Assembly (NCBI GenBank): GCA_035048485.1
Contig: CM068587.1
Location: forward strand, 28,910,534-28,974,533
Reading direction: 5' to 3'
Length of the DNA: 64,000 bases
DNA from: Pteria penguin
Taxonomy: Eukaryota; Mollusca; Bivalvia; Pterioida; Pteriidae
A program made the position numbers and the translations under genes. How positions within the stretch are numbered: the stretch's first letter is position 1; every line of letters starts with the position of its first letter. Below the pieces are notes generated by a model, which was given only the letters and a program-made list of their open reading frames with translations, did not search any database and had not been told where the DNA came from. Below, piece by piece: positions 44,957-56,929 of this stretch.

Positions 44957-47900
44957 TTCACAGACGAAAAAAGTGGCAGAGAAGATATGGTATTAGAAGT
45001 AGGAAAAGAAGAAAATCTAAAAAACTTGGTAGAAAGAGGGGCAGAAGACTTCAGAGAAGGAGAGATAGATTAAGGAGAAGAGGTAAAAGATTCAGGAGGA
45101 GGAGACTTAGAAAATTGAGAAGAAGGAAGAGTAGAAAACTGAGGAGAAGGAGAGGCAGAAGAGTAAATAGGAAGAGAGGTAGGAGAAGGAAAAGAGGAAG
45201 AAGACTAATTAAAGGGAGGAAAAGAAGGCCTAGAAGAAGAAGAGGCAGAAGACAGAGGATAAGAGGCAGAAGAGAAAAGAAGAGGAGAGGCAGAAGACTG
45301 AGGAAGAGAGGCAGGATACTTAGGAAGAGGAGAGGTAGAAGACTGAGGAGGAGGCGAGGCAGGAGATTAAGGAAAACAAGAAGAGGAAGACCAAGGGGGA
45401 GGAGAGGCAGAAGACCGAGTAGAAGGAGATTAAGGAAAAGAAGAGGAAGAAAATGGGGGAGGAGAGTCAAAAGACTTAAGGGAAGGAAAGGCAGGAGAGC
45501 TCGAAGAATTAGGAGGAAGAGAGGAAGAAGATTGAGAAGGAGAGGCAGAAGATTAGGGAGGAGGAGAGGTAGAAGACTGAAGAGGAGGAGAGGCAGAAGA
45601 TTAAGAAAAACAAGAGGCAGAAGACCAAAGAGCAGGAGAGGCAGAAGACAAAGAGGTAGAATAAGTAAGTACAAAAAGAGAAGACCCAGGAGAAGGAGAG
45701 GTAGAAGACCAAGTATAAGGACATTTAGGAAAAGAAGAGGCAGAAAATGGAGGAGGAGAGTCAAAAGACTTAAGAAGAGGAGAGGCAGGAAACTGAGAAG
45801 GAGGAGAGGTAGAAGACTGAGAAGGAAAAGAGGAAGAAGATTGAGAAGGAGAGGCAGAAGATTAGGGAGGAGGAGAGTTAGAAGACTGAAGAGGAGGAGA
45901 GGCAGAAGATTAAGAAAAACAAGAGGCAGAAGACCAAAGAGCAGGAGAGGCAGAAGACAAAGAGGAAGAGGTAGAAGAGTAAGTAAGTACAAAAAAAGAA
46001 GACCCAGGAGAAGGAGAGGTAGAAGACCAAGTAGAAGGACATTTAGGAAAAGAAGAGGCAGAAAAAGGAGGAGGAGAATCAGAAGACTTAAGAAGAGGAG
46101 AGGCAGGAGACTGAGAAGGAGGAGAGGTAGAAGACTGAGAAAGAAAAGAGGAAGAAGATTGAGAAGGAGAGGCAGAAGATTAGGGAGGAGGAGAGGTAGA
46201 AGACTGAAGAGGAGGAGAGGCAGAAGATTAAGAAAAACAAGAGGCAGAAGACCAAAGAGCAGGAGAGGCAGAAGACAAAGAGGAAGAGGTAGAAGAGTAA
46301 GTAAGTACAAAAAAAGAAGACCCAGGAGAAGGAGAGGTAGAAGACCAAGTAGAAGGACATTTAGGAAAAGAAGAGGCAGAAAATGGAGGAGGAGAGTCAA
46401 AAGACTTAAGAAGAGGAGAGGCAGGAGACTAAGAAGGACTAGAGGTAGAAGACTGAGAAGGAAGAGAGGAAGAAGATTGAGAAGGAGAGGCAGAAGAGTA
46501 AGTAAGCACAGAAAAAGAAGACCCAGGAGAAGGAGAGGTAAAAGACCAAGTAGAAGAAGATTTAGGAAAAGAAGAGAAAGAAAATTTAGGAAGAGAGTCA
46601 GAAGACTTAAGAGGAGGAGAGGCAGGAGACTGAGAAGGAAGAGAGGAAGAAGATTGAGAAGGAGAGGCAGAAGATTAGGGAGAAGGAGAGGTAGAAGAGT
46701 GAAGAGGAGGAGAGGTAGAAGATTAAAGAAAACAAGAGGCAGAAGACTAAGGAGGAGGAAAGGCAGAAGACAAAGAGGAAAAGGTAGAAGAGTAAGTAAG
46801 TACAAAAAAAGAAGACCCAGGAGAAGGAGAGGTAGAAGACCAAGTAGAAGGAGATTTAGGAAAAGAAGAGGCAGAAAATGGAGGAGGAGAGTCAAAAGAC
46901 TCAAGAAGAGGAGAGGCAGGAGACTGAGAAGGAGGAGAGGTAGAAGACTGAGAAGGAAGAGAGGAAGAAGATTAAGGAAAACAAGAGGCAGAAAACCAAG
47001 GAGGAGAGACAGGAGACTGAGAAGGTGGAGAGGTAGAAGACTGAGGAGGAGGAGAGGCAGAAGATTAAGGAAAACAAGAGGCAGAAGGCCAGGGAGGAGG
47101 AGAGGCATAAGACCAGGAGGAAGAGGTAGAAAAGTTAGTAAGCACAGAAAAAGAAGACCCAGCAGAATACAAAGAAAATTGAGGAGCAGGAGACCAAGGA
47201 GGAGGAGAATCAGAAGACCTAGTAGGAGGAGAGGAAGAACTAGGAGAAGGGGAAGAATACCAAGAAAATGGAGAGGTAGAAGACCTAATAGACGGAGAGG
47301 CAGACCAAGGAGAAAGTGGAGAGGCAGAAGACCATGGAGAGGGAAAGGCAAAAGATTTAAAAGGAGGGAAAGGAGACTGAGGATGATGAGAAGAATCAGA
47401 GGACTAAGGAGAAGAGGAAGAAGACTGAGTAGTAAGAGAAGTAGAAGAACCAATAGAGGGAAAGGCAGACCAAGGAGAAGGAGGAAAGGAAGAAGACTTA
47501 TAAGAAAGAGAGGTAGAAGACCTAGTTGGAAAGGCAAAGGATCCAGAAAATGGAGGGGCAAAAGATCATGGAAAAGGAAAAATAGAAAACCTAGTAGGAG
47601 AGGAAGAAGACCTAGTAGGAGGAGGAGGAGACCAAGGAGAGGTAGAAGACCCAGTAGAAGGAGAGGAAGAAGACCTAAAAGGAGGGGCAGAGTACAAAGA
47701 AAATGGCGAGGTAGAAGACCTAATAGAGGGAGAGGCAGACCAAAGAGAAGGTGGAGAGGCAGAAGACCATGGAGAGGGAAAGGCAAAAGATTTAAAAGGA
47801 GGGAAAGGAGACTGAGGATGATGATAAGAATCAGAGGACTAAGGAGAAGAGGAAGAAGACTGAGTAGTAAGAGAGGTAGAAGAACCAATAGAGGGAAAGG

Positions 47901-48634
47901 CAGACGAAGGAGGAAAGGAAGAAGACTTATAAGAAAGAGAGGTAGAAGACCATGGAGAGGGAAAGGCAAAAGATTTAAAAGGAGGGAAAGGAGACTGAGG
48001 ATGATGAGAAGAATCAGAGGACTAAGGAGAAGAGGAAGAAGACTGAGTAGTAAGAGAGGTAGAAGAACCAATAGAGGGAAAGGCAGACCAAGGAGAAGGA
48101 GGAGAGGAGGAAGACTTATAAGAAAGAGAGGTAGAAGACCTAGTTGGAAAGGCAAAGGATCCAGAAAATGGAGGGGCAAAAGACCATGGAAAAGGAAAAA
48201 TAGAAAACCTAGTAGGAGAGGAAGAAGACCTAGTAGGAGGAGGAGGAGACCAAGGAGAGGTAGAAGACCCAGTAGAAGGAGAGGAAGAAGACCTAAAAGG
48301 AGGGGCAGAGTACCAAAAAAATGGAGAGGTAGAAGACCTAATAGAGGGAGGGGCAGACCAAGGAGAAGGTGGAGAGGCAGAAGACCATGGAGAAGGAAAG
48401 GCAAAAGATTTAAAAGGAGGGAAAGGAGACTGAGGATGATGAGGAGAATCAGAAGATTAAGGAGTAGACTGAGTAGTAGGAGAAGCAGAGGACCAAGAGG
48501 AAGAAGCAGAAGACTTAGTAAAAGGCAAAAAAAAAGATCTAGTAGAAGAGGCAGTAAACCAAGAAATTGGAGGGCCAGAAGACCAAAGAGAAGTAGGAGG
48601 AGATTTAGAAGACAACGAATTAGAAATCAATCAA
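44957..48634 (+). CDS. Giant Arg/Lys-Gly-rich exon R2 (1226 codons, phase 1/1)
   Basis: A T-run and 'taatattatag' acceptor end at 44956, and a donor 'caa|gtaaga' begins at 48635. The phase-1 frame is open for 3678 nt, although TGA, TAG and TAA are dense in the other two plus frames. Composition is dominated by Arg (AGA/AGG almost only), Lys and Gly. The basic unit is eight residues, RGRRLRRR with variants. Longer units of about 105 residues recur, starting with YKKRRPRRRRGRRPS near 45664, 45986, 46306 and 46798. A different family with KGKRFKRRERRLRMM recurs near 47344, 47770, 47956 and 48385. Phase agrees with the exons at 28480 and 55012. The product would be extremely basic and disordered. 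I cannot tell a nucleic-acid-binding role from an extracellular matrix role. A different acceptor, 'ttcacag' ending at 44963, shifts the entry phase. Confidence 0.82.
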
Positions 48635-48659
48635 GTAAGAAGAAAAACCAAGTGTGAAA

Positions 48660-50790
48660 GTGATGATAGCTGATTGAAAAAAATGGAATACAGCAAATAA
48701 TTTAAAAAGTAATTTTAAGATTAAAATAGGGGAACCTTTAGAGTGAGGCAACTTAGGCCAAGGAGGGTATTATTCTTCAACCTACTCATTTACCTGACCA
48801 GTTTCATTTATTGACAAAGAGAGTGATTCTCACTGATCTAGAGGGGTTTCCAGTTTGAAATCAACTATACAAAAACTGTTAGTCTGCAATACATGTAGTA
48901 AGCTTTGATTGCCTCCTTCAGATCTTATTGAAAGATTTTGATGAAACTGATGAAGTATTTATGATCCCTACAAATGATTTTGGAAAAGATCTGTCAAGGG
49001 ATGGATCCAGGGTGGGGCAACATAGATACAAAAGGGTACCCTCCTTTGACAAACTTCTGCAGACTGCCTCATTTTAACAGTTATGTGATTTTATTCATTT
49101 ATTCAGTTGAACAAACAATAAAGCAATTTATTTGTTGTCCATTTTGGAATCTGTATTTCAAGAGTAATTCGAAAGTTTAATGCCAAATCTCAATTTCTTT
49201 TGGAATTTTTATTATTCTTACTCTTGATAATAGCCAGTTTTGGCATGCTGGAAGGTAATGGTTCAGTCTCCTTCACCCTCTCTTTTTCCCAAAAGGCAAG
49301 ACTTTTTTTCATTTCATCTATACTAGAATAGGTCAGTAATGTTTTGCAGCAATAAGTCATATTTCAAAAATGAAAATGGAAAAAAAAACCCTGACTTGGC
49401 TTTTACATATATTTTTGTGATGTTTTACCGATTTATTTAATGAAGAGAAACAATATCATGCTTTTATAGTGTTATCAGATAATATCAGTTTCTAGTGTAT
49501 TGTAAAAGTAATTGAATGTCAAGAGGCTTCTGCATATTCATTTGCTGTCTTTTATCAGCATCTTTGTAAGAAATATTTTAATTTTTATTTCAAAATTTTA
49601 TTTTTATATGCTTGTCTTCGGGCAGGGTGTATAATGTTAGGCATTTCTGTCCGGCGTCCCTGAGCCAAAGATCATATCTTCAAGGTTAAGGTCGCAGTGC
49701 TTATGTCTGTAAAGTTCTTGTCTTAGCCATAACGTTTTGATGCATGCATGGATTTGAATGAATATTTCACAGAATTGTTGTCCAAGACCCAAGAGTTTGT
49801 CATGACCTTAAACCAGGGTTATATCTGCAAGGTCAAGATCACATTGCTTATGTTTCCCACTTCAGTTTAAGTGGCGGGCATATTATGCAATGTTTAGTGT
49901 TGCACTTTTTCTTTTTCTTTGTTTTAATTTTGACTGGCATGCTGAAGGGTAGCTCTATTCTTGCTGAGTGAAGTTTCTTTTCATTTCATTTAACACCAAA
50001 ACAGATTATAGAGTAATCTTGTGCTTTAAATAATAAGAATTTATGAAATTCAAAGGTAATTTGAAAATTTTATCTCCTAATTTTTTTTAAGTTTATGAAA
50101 TATTTTTCTTGTTATATATGATCTGTAATGATATGTTTAAATTGAATATTAAAAATTTATAGTGATTTGTCAGTAGTCAGAAACACAAAATGTGTGAAAG
50201 TATTTTTTTCAATATGTCATTTGTTTGTGAATGAGCAATTAGTTCAGAGGTGAGTAATATAGGTCAAATTGTGCCTCTTGTTTGCCCTCTGCCTCACTTA
50301 GTGAGTCATTTCCACACATTTGTGCCATTTCATTCAATAATGAGAAGTACTAAAGCATTTATTTGCTTTTGTTTACTGGAAAATATCTTTTAATGGATTA
50401 TCTAAAAGTGTCACATCTAAACTTACTTTTCTGGATTCAGTTTTTTTTTCTATTTTTGATATAGGCCAATTTTTGCATGCTGAAAGATAGAGATTCATAT
50501 CCAGCTAGAGGACATTTGTTTATCCATTTTTTTTTACACCATTTCATTTTCACTCATTTTAGTCATTTTCTTGTCTTATTCAATATGTATAGAGAAGCCA
50601 TAAAACATTTATTTTCCAATATTTAAAAAAAATGTCCATTTCATGTGTTATTTGAAAATTTATGTCAAAATTTAATTTTCTAGATTTTTATGACATTTTT
50701 CTTATTCTTGATGTATGCCTGGTTGCCAGTTCTGGCATGCTGAAGGGTACTTGGTTCAATCTTTGCTAAATAGCATACTTTTCCTTTCTG
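48660..50790. repeat. Intron of mixed interspersed repeats
   Basis: 48900-49500 is a member of the 955-2340 family. 49600-49920 is a TGACC/'aaggtcaag' repeat ending in 'gcgggcatattatgcaatg'. 49930-50790 has three 'ggcatgctgaa[ga]ggta' phrases about 250-550 bp apart, followed by 'ttcaatc' blocks. No exon seen. Confidence 0.55.
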
Positions 50791-51500
50791 ATAGGTTGTC
50801 CATCCATCTGTCTTTGTCAGTAATCTGTTCCACTCCTTAAATCACCTCTCCATGGATAAATTTCCATAAACCTTTGCATGTGTTCCCTCAGACCCAAAGG
50901 ACACAAGGTTATATCTCTTATCTAATTTTCACCAGCTAACCATGGCCCATGGCACGCCCATGTGCCATTCCTTTTCCATTAAACTTTGCATAAATGTTCC
51001 TTACTACTCAAAGGTGTTTCCTGATGCTTACCCAATGTCATTATCATTATCTCAAGATCACCAGCTAAACCTGGCCTATGTTCCATTTCACTCCCTAATT
51101 CAACCCTCTGTAGATGGATTTACATCATACTTTGCATACATGTTCCTTATGACCGAAAGGTGTGACATGTCTTTTGCCCAAGGTAATATCTCTTATTTCA
51201 ATTTCTTCAGCTAAACGTGACATATTATCCATTCTGTTTCTATCAAACTTGGTGCAAATGTTCCTTATGACAGAAAGGTGTGTCGTAATTTTGATTCAAC
51301 TCATATATCTTTTTTTAAAGTAAGCACCTAAATCTGGCCCACGTTCAATCCATTTCCATCATACTTTGCATAGATGGTCCTTACGACCCAAAGCGTTGTC
51401 ATGGCTTTGACCAAAGGACATATCTCTTATCAGAGTCACCAACTAAGCACAGCAACATGCCATTCTGCTCCGTAATTCAAACATTTGTGGATGTATTATT
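50790..51500. repeat. Tandem repeat, about 130-150 bp units, five copies
   Basis: 'ctttgcataaatgttcctta'-type, 'gacc[cg]aaaggtgt', 'atatctcttat', 'caccagctaa' and 'tggcccatg' phrases recur in order. It is an independent tandem-core repeat in the intron. Confidence 0.7.
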
Positions 51501-52851
51501 ATGAAACCATGACCCAAGACTGAGATGTCTAGGGTTCACCAAATTACCTTATTCATTGCTTTTAGCCATCTCTGCATTTTGCTTTTCTCAGTAGTGCCCA
51601 AATGTGTATTTTATTTCAAATTAATTTCCTAAATACATGTATAAGCTTTTAACATAATATTGCCTAAGCATTATTCTCAAAACGTTGATTTGCTTCATAT
51701 TACACCAAAACGAATTTTAATGTTTTACAATACTCAACATTTTAGAAAATAAAATTTAGATAAGAACCTCTGGGATGATCTTTTTCACATATTTTTGTGT
51801 CGTCTTGATTTATTCTGTGTAGAGAAACAAGTTTACAGTTATTTGTCAGTTGTAAAAAAAAAAACTATAAGCAAGAATATGTATCTGTCTGTGTATCTAT
51901 TTAGCCATCTTTTGTTTTGTAGGAGGCATTTTTGATCAGATGAACAACATAGGTCCATTTGGATCTGTTGTAATTTATGCTATTGAATTAGGTATTATTG
52001 TACCATGACATTGAAATAAGTTTGCATCTTCAGATTTAAGATAAAATTGACTGATTATGACATTGCTTCTGTCTTGAAGTTGTTCACCTCGATTTTAAAC
52101 TTTGGTCTGGCACCAGGGAAAAGGAAAAATGGATGGGGTAGAAAAAATCTTGTCTGTGCTTTTTCTCTTTATTAGTGAAAGGTTCATACTTTTAGTAGAT
52201 GATCTTGTGGTAGTATCTGAAAGGGTCTAACTTACAGTTGTGCTGATTTTGCTGACTACTGCTTCATTACAGGTGTTACATGATTTTGTCAGGCAGTCCC
52301 TGATGTATGCATGTTTGTAAAGAGATACATCTCTGATATACAAGTTTGATTATTGTATTTATGAAAATCCCACAAACGTTTTCTGGTATTGATATTTTTC
52401 CAAACCATTGTGTCTTTAAAATTTGTAAATCCTGTGATTTGTTGAAATTAGTGTCTTTTTGTCCTGTAGTGTTCATAGCCATATATGCAGCATTTTATCA
52501 CTAATTCTACCTTTTTGTTGTAAAGAGGTTGGTGACCTGCTTTCATGTTGCTTTAAACTCTCTGCTACAATGTAACTATATCACTGAAATATTGTTGAAA
52601 GCAATGTAAAACATCAACCATCTATCATTGTAATACTGTACAACAGAACATTCAATATCATTTAAAAAAAAAAATAAATAAGGAATATCTGAAAATATGA
52701 CCTAACAGTAGAAATGATGAATGAATGAATCCAGGTTTACCAAACATAAAATCCTCAAGGTCCAAAACACAATGATATAGGGTACTGAAACTGTTTTGGC
52801 CACAGGTGAATTCTTCTGAGGAATTATTTGTTTGCCTGAGCCAAAGACTTA
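51501..52851. other. Intron stretch without recognised genes
   Basis: Only fragments of the 'ggcatgctgaa' family and AT-rich DNA are visible. No exon in phase 1 with good splice sites was found. Confidence 0.45.
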
Positions 52852-53178
52852 GTGAGCTATTGTAATAATGTGTTGTACCTATGTGCATCATTTGGCATAA
52901 CCTATTACATTCTAAACTTCTCTTAATCCTCTGACGAATTTTGATCGACTTCGGATGAAGTACTAAAAGTTCTCTACAAGTACAGTTGTTTTTTCAGCCA
53001 GTACCTTCAAGCTTAGTTGCTAAGTTCGACAAATCAAGTGAGCTATTGTAATAATGTGCTATACCTATGAGCATCATTTGGCATAACCTATTACATTCTA
53101 AACTTCTCTTAATCCTCTGACGAAAAGTACTAAAGGTTCTCTACAACTACAGTTGTTTTTTCGGCCAGTACCTTCAAG
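52852..53178. repeat. Direct duplication of about 150 bp
   Basis: 'gtgagctattgtaataatgt' through 'cagtaccttcaag' occurs at 52852-53011 and again at 53038-53178. The second copy lacks about 20 bp ('ttttgatcgacttcggatga'). Otherwise the two are nearly identical, so the duplication is recent. Confidence 0.9.
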
Positions 53179-54900
53179 AGATGAATACAAGGCTGGACAA
53201 CATAGACCCCAGAGAGTACCTTCCTCTGACAAACTTCAGACCAGTTGCTAAGATCGACAAATCAAATGCATCAGAGTGATCTAGATGGAAATCTTAAATG
53301 TTGTTGTTTCAAACTATTTTCATATATTGACAAACTGAATGCATCAGAGTGTTCTTGCAGGAAGTCTGAAGAAGTGTTGTTGTATAGAAATAAAATTTTT
53401 GATGTTGTTTTGTCCTTTTGACTTTTCCATTTTCCTATTTTCAAGTAATTTCTTCATTATTCTCTTGGTAGTTTGCTTATAATGCATTAAAATTTGTTTA
53501 TTTTATCTGATTTTAATATTATGAATTTAAATGGAAAGAGGTGAAATTTAAAAGATTTAAAAGGTGGAGTGGGGGCATATTTTATTTGTATTTCATAATA
53601 AGCTTTGATAAACTTATTCTTGTCCTAATGGAAGGATTTTTATGAAACTTCGTATTGATGAAATGGTCTTGTTCTACTACAATTTCTGCTGTTTTTTCCA
53701 GACTATCAAAGAATTGATCCAGAGTGGGGCAAAAAGGGTAACCTTCCTTTGTCAAACTTTTTCAAACAAGCTGCATAGATTAATAAACTGAATGCATCAA
53801 TTTGCATCAGAAAACTGTCTTAAGAGGCATTGCTGCTTTTGTTCTAATTCAGATTTTCACATTTTTTGGACTTTTTGCACATTTTCAGATGTTTTCTTTC
53901 ATTCTCATTATTTATGAAGTGTTTTAGAGTGATGTGGTGTTGTTTTGAGTTCAATTTTGAGAGCAGATTCTGGAAGAAGGATATTCTGATATTTCTTAGT
54001 TTTTCATGTGCTAATGGTGCTCAGGTGAGCAATATTAATGCCCATTTTAGCCTCTTATGTACTGGTACATTTTTGTTTTTACTTTGTCTCAGTAATTTTT
54101 GGCTATTGTAAGGTAATTTCCTAGATTTTCTCCTTGTAGGTAGGTTTCATATATTGCATTGATTTTGTATATTGTGACTGATTCAGTTGATATAAATGTA
54201 ATGGGAAAGAAATGCAACACAGTAATAATTTTTAAAACTTTTTGCCATTTTTGTAAAACTAAAAAAGAGACAGAGATATACTATTTGACATGTATGTAGT
54301 AATAAGCTTTGATTCTATCCTTCTTCTTGGAAAGATTTTAATGAATCTTGGTAGGGATAAGTATTCTAGGTCCTGTACAAGTGATGTGATCAGAGAACAG
54401 ACCTTTTTCATATTAACTTCAATTGCCCAATGTGTGATGTTTTGCCACCCAAAGTTGTGTCATCTTATTCCAACATAACAATCCAAGCATCAACATCATA
54501 GGGAAAATTCTGCAAAAGCCTAGCTTGTCAAGCATAAGGCCCTGTATATCATGTAAAATATGAAAATTGTATATTTTTGAGACCTAATCAACATTATCTA
54601 GTAAATAAAGCATTTGAATTCCCAGGGTGTTTTTTAAACATTTTGGGGTAATATGTTGGGGCTCATTTTGAAACTGAATTTCAGAAAAAGAGATCCTTTT
54701 GTTAGAAAACATTCTGATGCTCTTGAAGGTACTCGTGTGCTCAAGTTGCTTACAGGTAGGTGAGCAATAGAGGCCAATTTGGGCTTCTCCAAGTTTAATG
54801 TTTTAAGAAGGTGGTATGTCTTGTATTAAAATTAAGTCATAGAAATGGGGTGTTTCACAGATAGCAAGGAAGGAGTCATCAAGGAATTATATCACAATTT
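53179..54900. repeat. Interspersed repeats of the 955-2340 family
   Basis: Several copies with 'gaatgcatcagagtg', 'gaagtgttgttg', 'ggaaagattttaatgaa' and 'gctcaggtgagcaatat' phrases. No coding potential. Confidence 0.55.
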
Positions 54901-55011
54901 ACGACACATGATTGTTGGCCGTTATTAAAGGATGTGTTGACCTTGACCTTCGGTCTTCAAGATCATGATAAACTTCTATACTAAATATAGTTTCATCTTG
55001 AATAATTCTAG

Positions 55012-55269
55012 GTAGTAAAAGAAGAGTAAGAAGATCAGTTAATTTGCAGCCAGATGTGAGGAGAATGCAAAGGTCATTAGGAAGGCAACCAAATGGGTTG
55101 ATGATCAAAAGATCAGTAAGACAGCAGCCAGAGCAAGGAGTTATAAGTTCATTAAAAGGCCAGCCCAGGAAGAAGAGAGTCAAAAGGTCAAACAGAAGCC
55201 AGCCACTGAAGAGGAGTGTAAATAGTCAAGGCAGTCTGCAACCACAAAGGAGAATTAAAAGACAAACAA
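55012..55269 (+). CDS. Basic Gln/Pro/Ser exon with repeated dibasic motifs (86 codons, phase 1/1)
   Basis: An acceptor 'gaataattctag' ends at 55011 and a donor 'acaa|gtaagt' begins at 55270. The exon is 258 nt and open in phase 1, joining to the large exon as A|GT (Ser). It is built of about six loose repeats of 12-14 residues, each with a basic pair and then Ser (RRVRRSVN, IKRSVRQQP, VKRSNRSQP, LKRSVNSQG), with QP following. RVRRS fits the known R-X-K/R-R furin consensus, so proteolytic processing is possible if the protein is secreted; that is inference. No family is recognised. Confidence 0.78.
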
Positions 55270-55519
55270 GTAAGTACATGTATTACTCAAATCCATAGGC
55301 TGAAATAACCTATTTTGATCAATCTTTCATAGTTTCGTTTTTCTGTACCTGAGACAGGGAAATACCCATGAACAGAATATTTGAGATTAATCAATCTCAA
55401 ACTGGAAGTGATTTCTTCAGTTACCATGTGGACACACAGTGTGAGGCAATATAGACCCAAGAGAATACACTCTTTTAAAAAATTACTTCAGACTGGCAGC
55501 ATACATCTATAAAATGAAT

Positions 55520-55770
55520 GATTGATCATTGTGTTATGTCACATATATGGTGAAAGCATCTATTTGATTGCATAGACATTTATACCTTTACAATGAACTC
55601 ACCCAAAGCAGTGAGGTATCTTAACATGCCATGCCTACCGTGAGACAGGACCTCAGTCTTGACTGTCTCATCCAAATAACAGAACACTGGGGTGCCCATG
55701 GCAGGAGTAGAAGCCAAGACCTTTCAGTCACAAGCTGAACACTTCATCCAGTGAGCTATTATGAAATCAA
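55520..55770 (-). mobile_element. Decayed SINE of the 34046 family
   Basis: 'caatgaactcacccaaagca', 'gtgaggtatcttaacatgcc' and 'gactgtctcatccaaa' phrases match the SINE body on the minus strand. The head and tail are eroded and no target duplication is visible. Confidence 0.75.
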
Positions 55771-56544
55771 AATTTTGACCCTCTTTAGGTTCATTTCTCT
55801 TTTAGTGATTTTCACACATTTTGTGTCATTTTCTTGATTCAATAAGAAAATTATTTGCTAAATAACTTTTTCAAAGGCATTTGAATATTTCATGTCAAAA
55901 TCTAGTTTTCTAGATTTTTCATGATTATTTCTCCTATTCTTTTTTTTTACATAGGCCATTTCTGGCCCACTGAAGGGTAGCAGTTCAAACCCCACTGAAG
56001 GCAAATTTGTTTTCTGTTAATTTTACACCAAAACAAGTTTTAGATATTTTTCAACTCTCAGTATGTTAATGTAGACACTTGATTTATTCATGGTAGAGAA
56101 GCAAGTTTACAGCCATTTGTCACTTGTTAAAAACACAATAAGAAAGATTATAAATGTATCTACAGATTATTCCAAACAGTTATTTGTGAATAGCAAATTG
56201 TGTTCGGTTGAACAACATAAAGCCCACTTGGGCGTCTTTTTCTGATTTTGATATATAGGTCAGATCTGTCATGCTAAAGTGTAGTGGTTCAAATCCCGCT
56301 AAAGCAGAATTTTCGTGTTCAATTTTACTACATAACATCTTTTGCAAATATTTTGGTGTCATTGTCTTGATTTATTCAATGTAGAGAATCAAAATTACAG
56401 TCATTTGATTGATATTGAAAGCATAATAAGCAAGAGGATAATTGCAAAGATCTGTGAAATTTTTCAAGTTATCATTTGTGAATGAGGTAACTTTGCTCAG
56501 ATGAGTAATATAGGCTCATTCTGGCATCTTAATTTTTTCTGTAG
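55771..56544 (+). other. Intron with 'ggcatgctgaa' type repeats
   Basis: Two copies of a unit with 'ggcc[ac]actgaagggtag' or 'gtcatgctaaagtgtag', then 'ggttcaaatcccgct' and 'tgatttattcaatgtagaga' phrases. The same unit occurs at 43140-43680 and 49930-50790. No gene seen. Confidence 0.5.
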
Positions 56545-56619
56545 TTAAGAGAAGATTAAGAAATGAGAAAACCAGATTTAAACGTTTTGGAGGAGGATAT
56601 AGAAGGCCATATGCTGAAT
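56545..56619 (+). CDS. Leader exon of the tandem-cassette region (25 codons, phase 1/1)
   Basis: An acceptor 'aattttttctgtag' ends at 56544 and a donor 'gaat|gtaagt' begins at 56620. The phase-1 reading is KRRLRNEKTRFKRFGGGYRR then PYAE. The sequence still carries the Arg/Lys bias of the upstream exons and introduces the Gly-Tyr style of the downstream ones. It joins the next exon as T|CT (Ser). Confidence 0.68.
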
Positions 56620-56929
56620 GTAAGTAACTAGTTGTTATTTCTCTTATCATTTATATACGATTGTAGATTTCCTAAGTTGCAGGTCCCCATCTTGTATTTT
56701 CAGGTACCTTTGTGTGGAGTCCAAACATAAAAATTTGTTAACGGCACATTAACGTGAATTACTATTCTGTTGTGTTTAGGACTACTAAGTGCACATGTTT
56801 GCAGATTTCCACATGAACATGATTTTGAAATAGTGTTATCCTGCTTGACAGCTACATTCCCTTACCTATAACTTTAAAAAAAAATACATATCTACATGTA
56901 CATCTAGTACACTTGAATGCTTGCAGGGA

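Noticed and set aside
45051..48404. A 1117-residue Leu/Pro-rich minus-strand open frame
   Set aside because: It is the antisense of the Arg-rich exon: CTT/CTC/CCT codons mirror AGG/AGA. The plus strand has matching splice sites, a homologous exon at 28480 and consistent phase; the minus strand has none of these.
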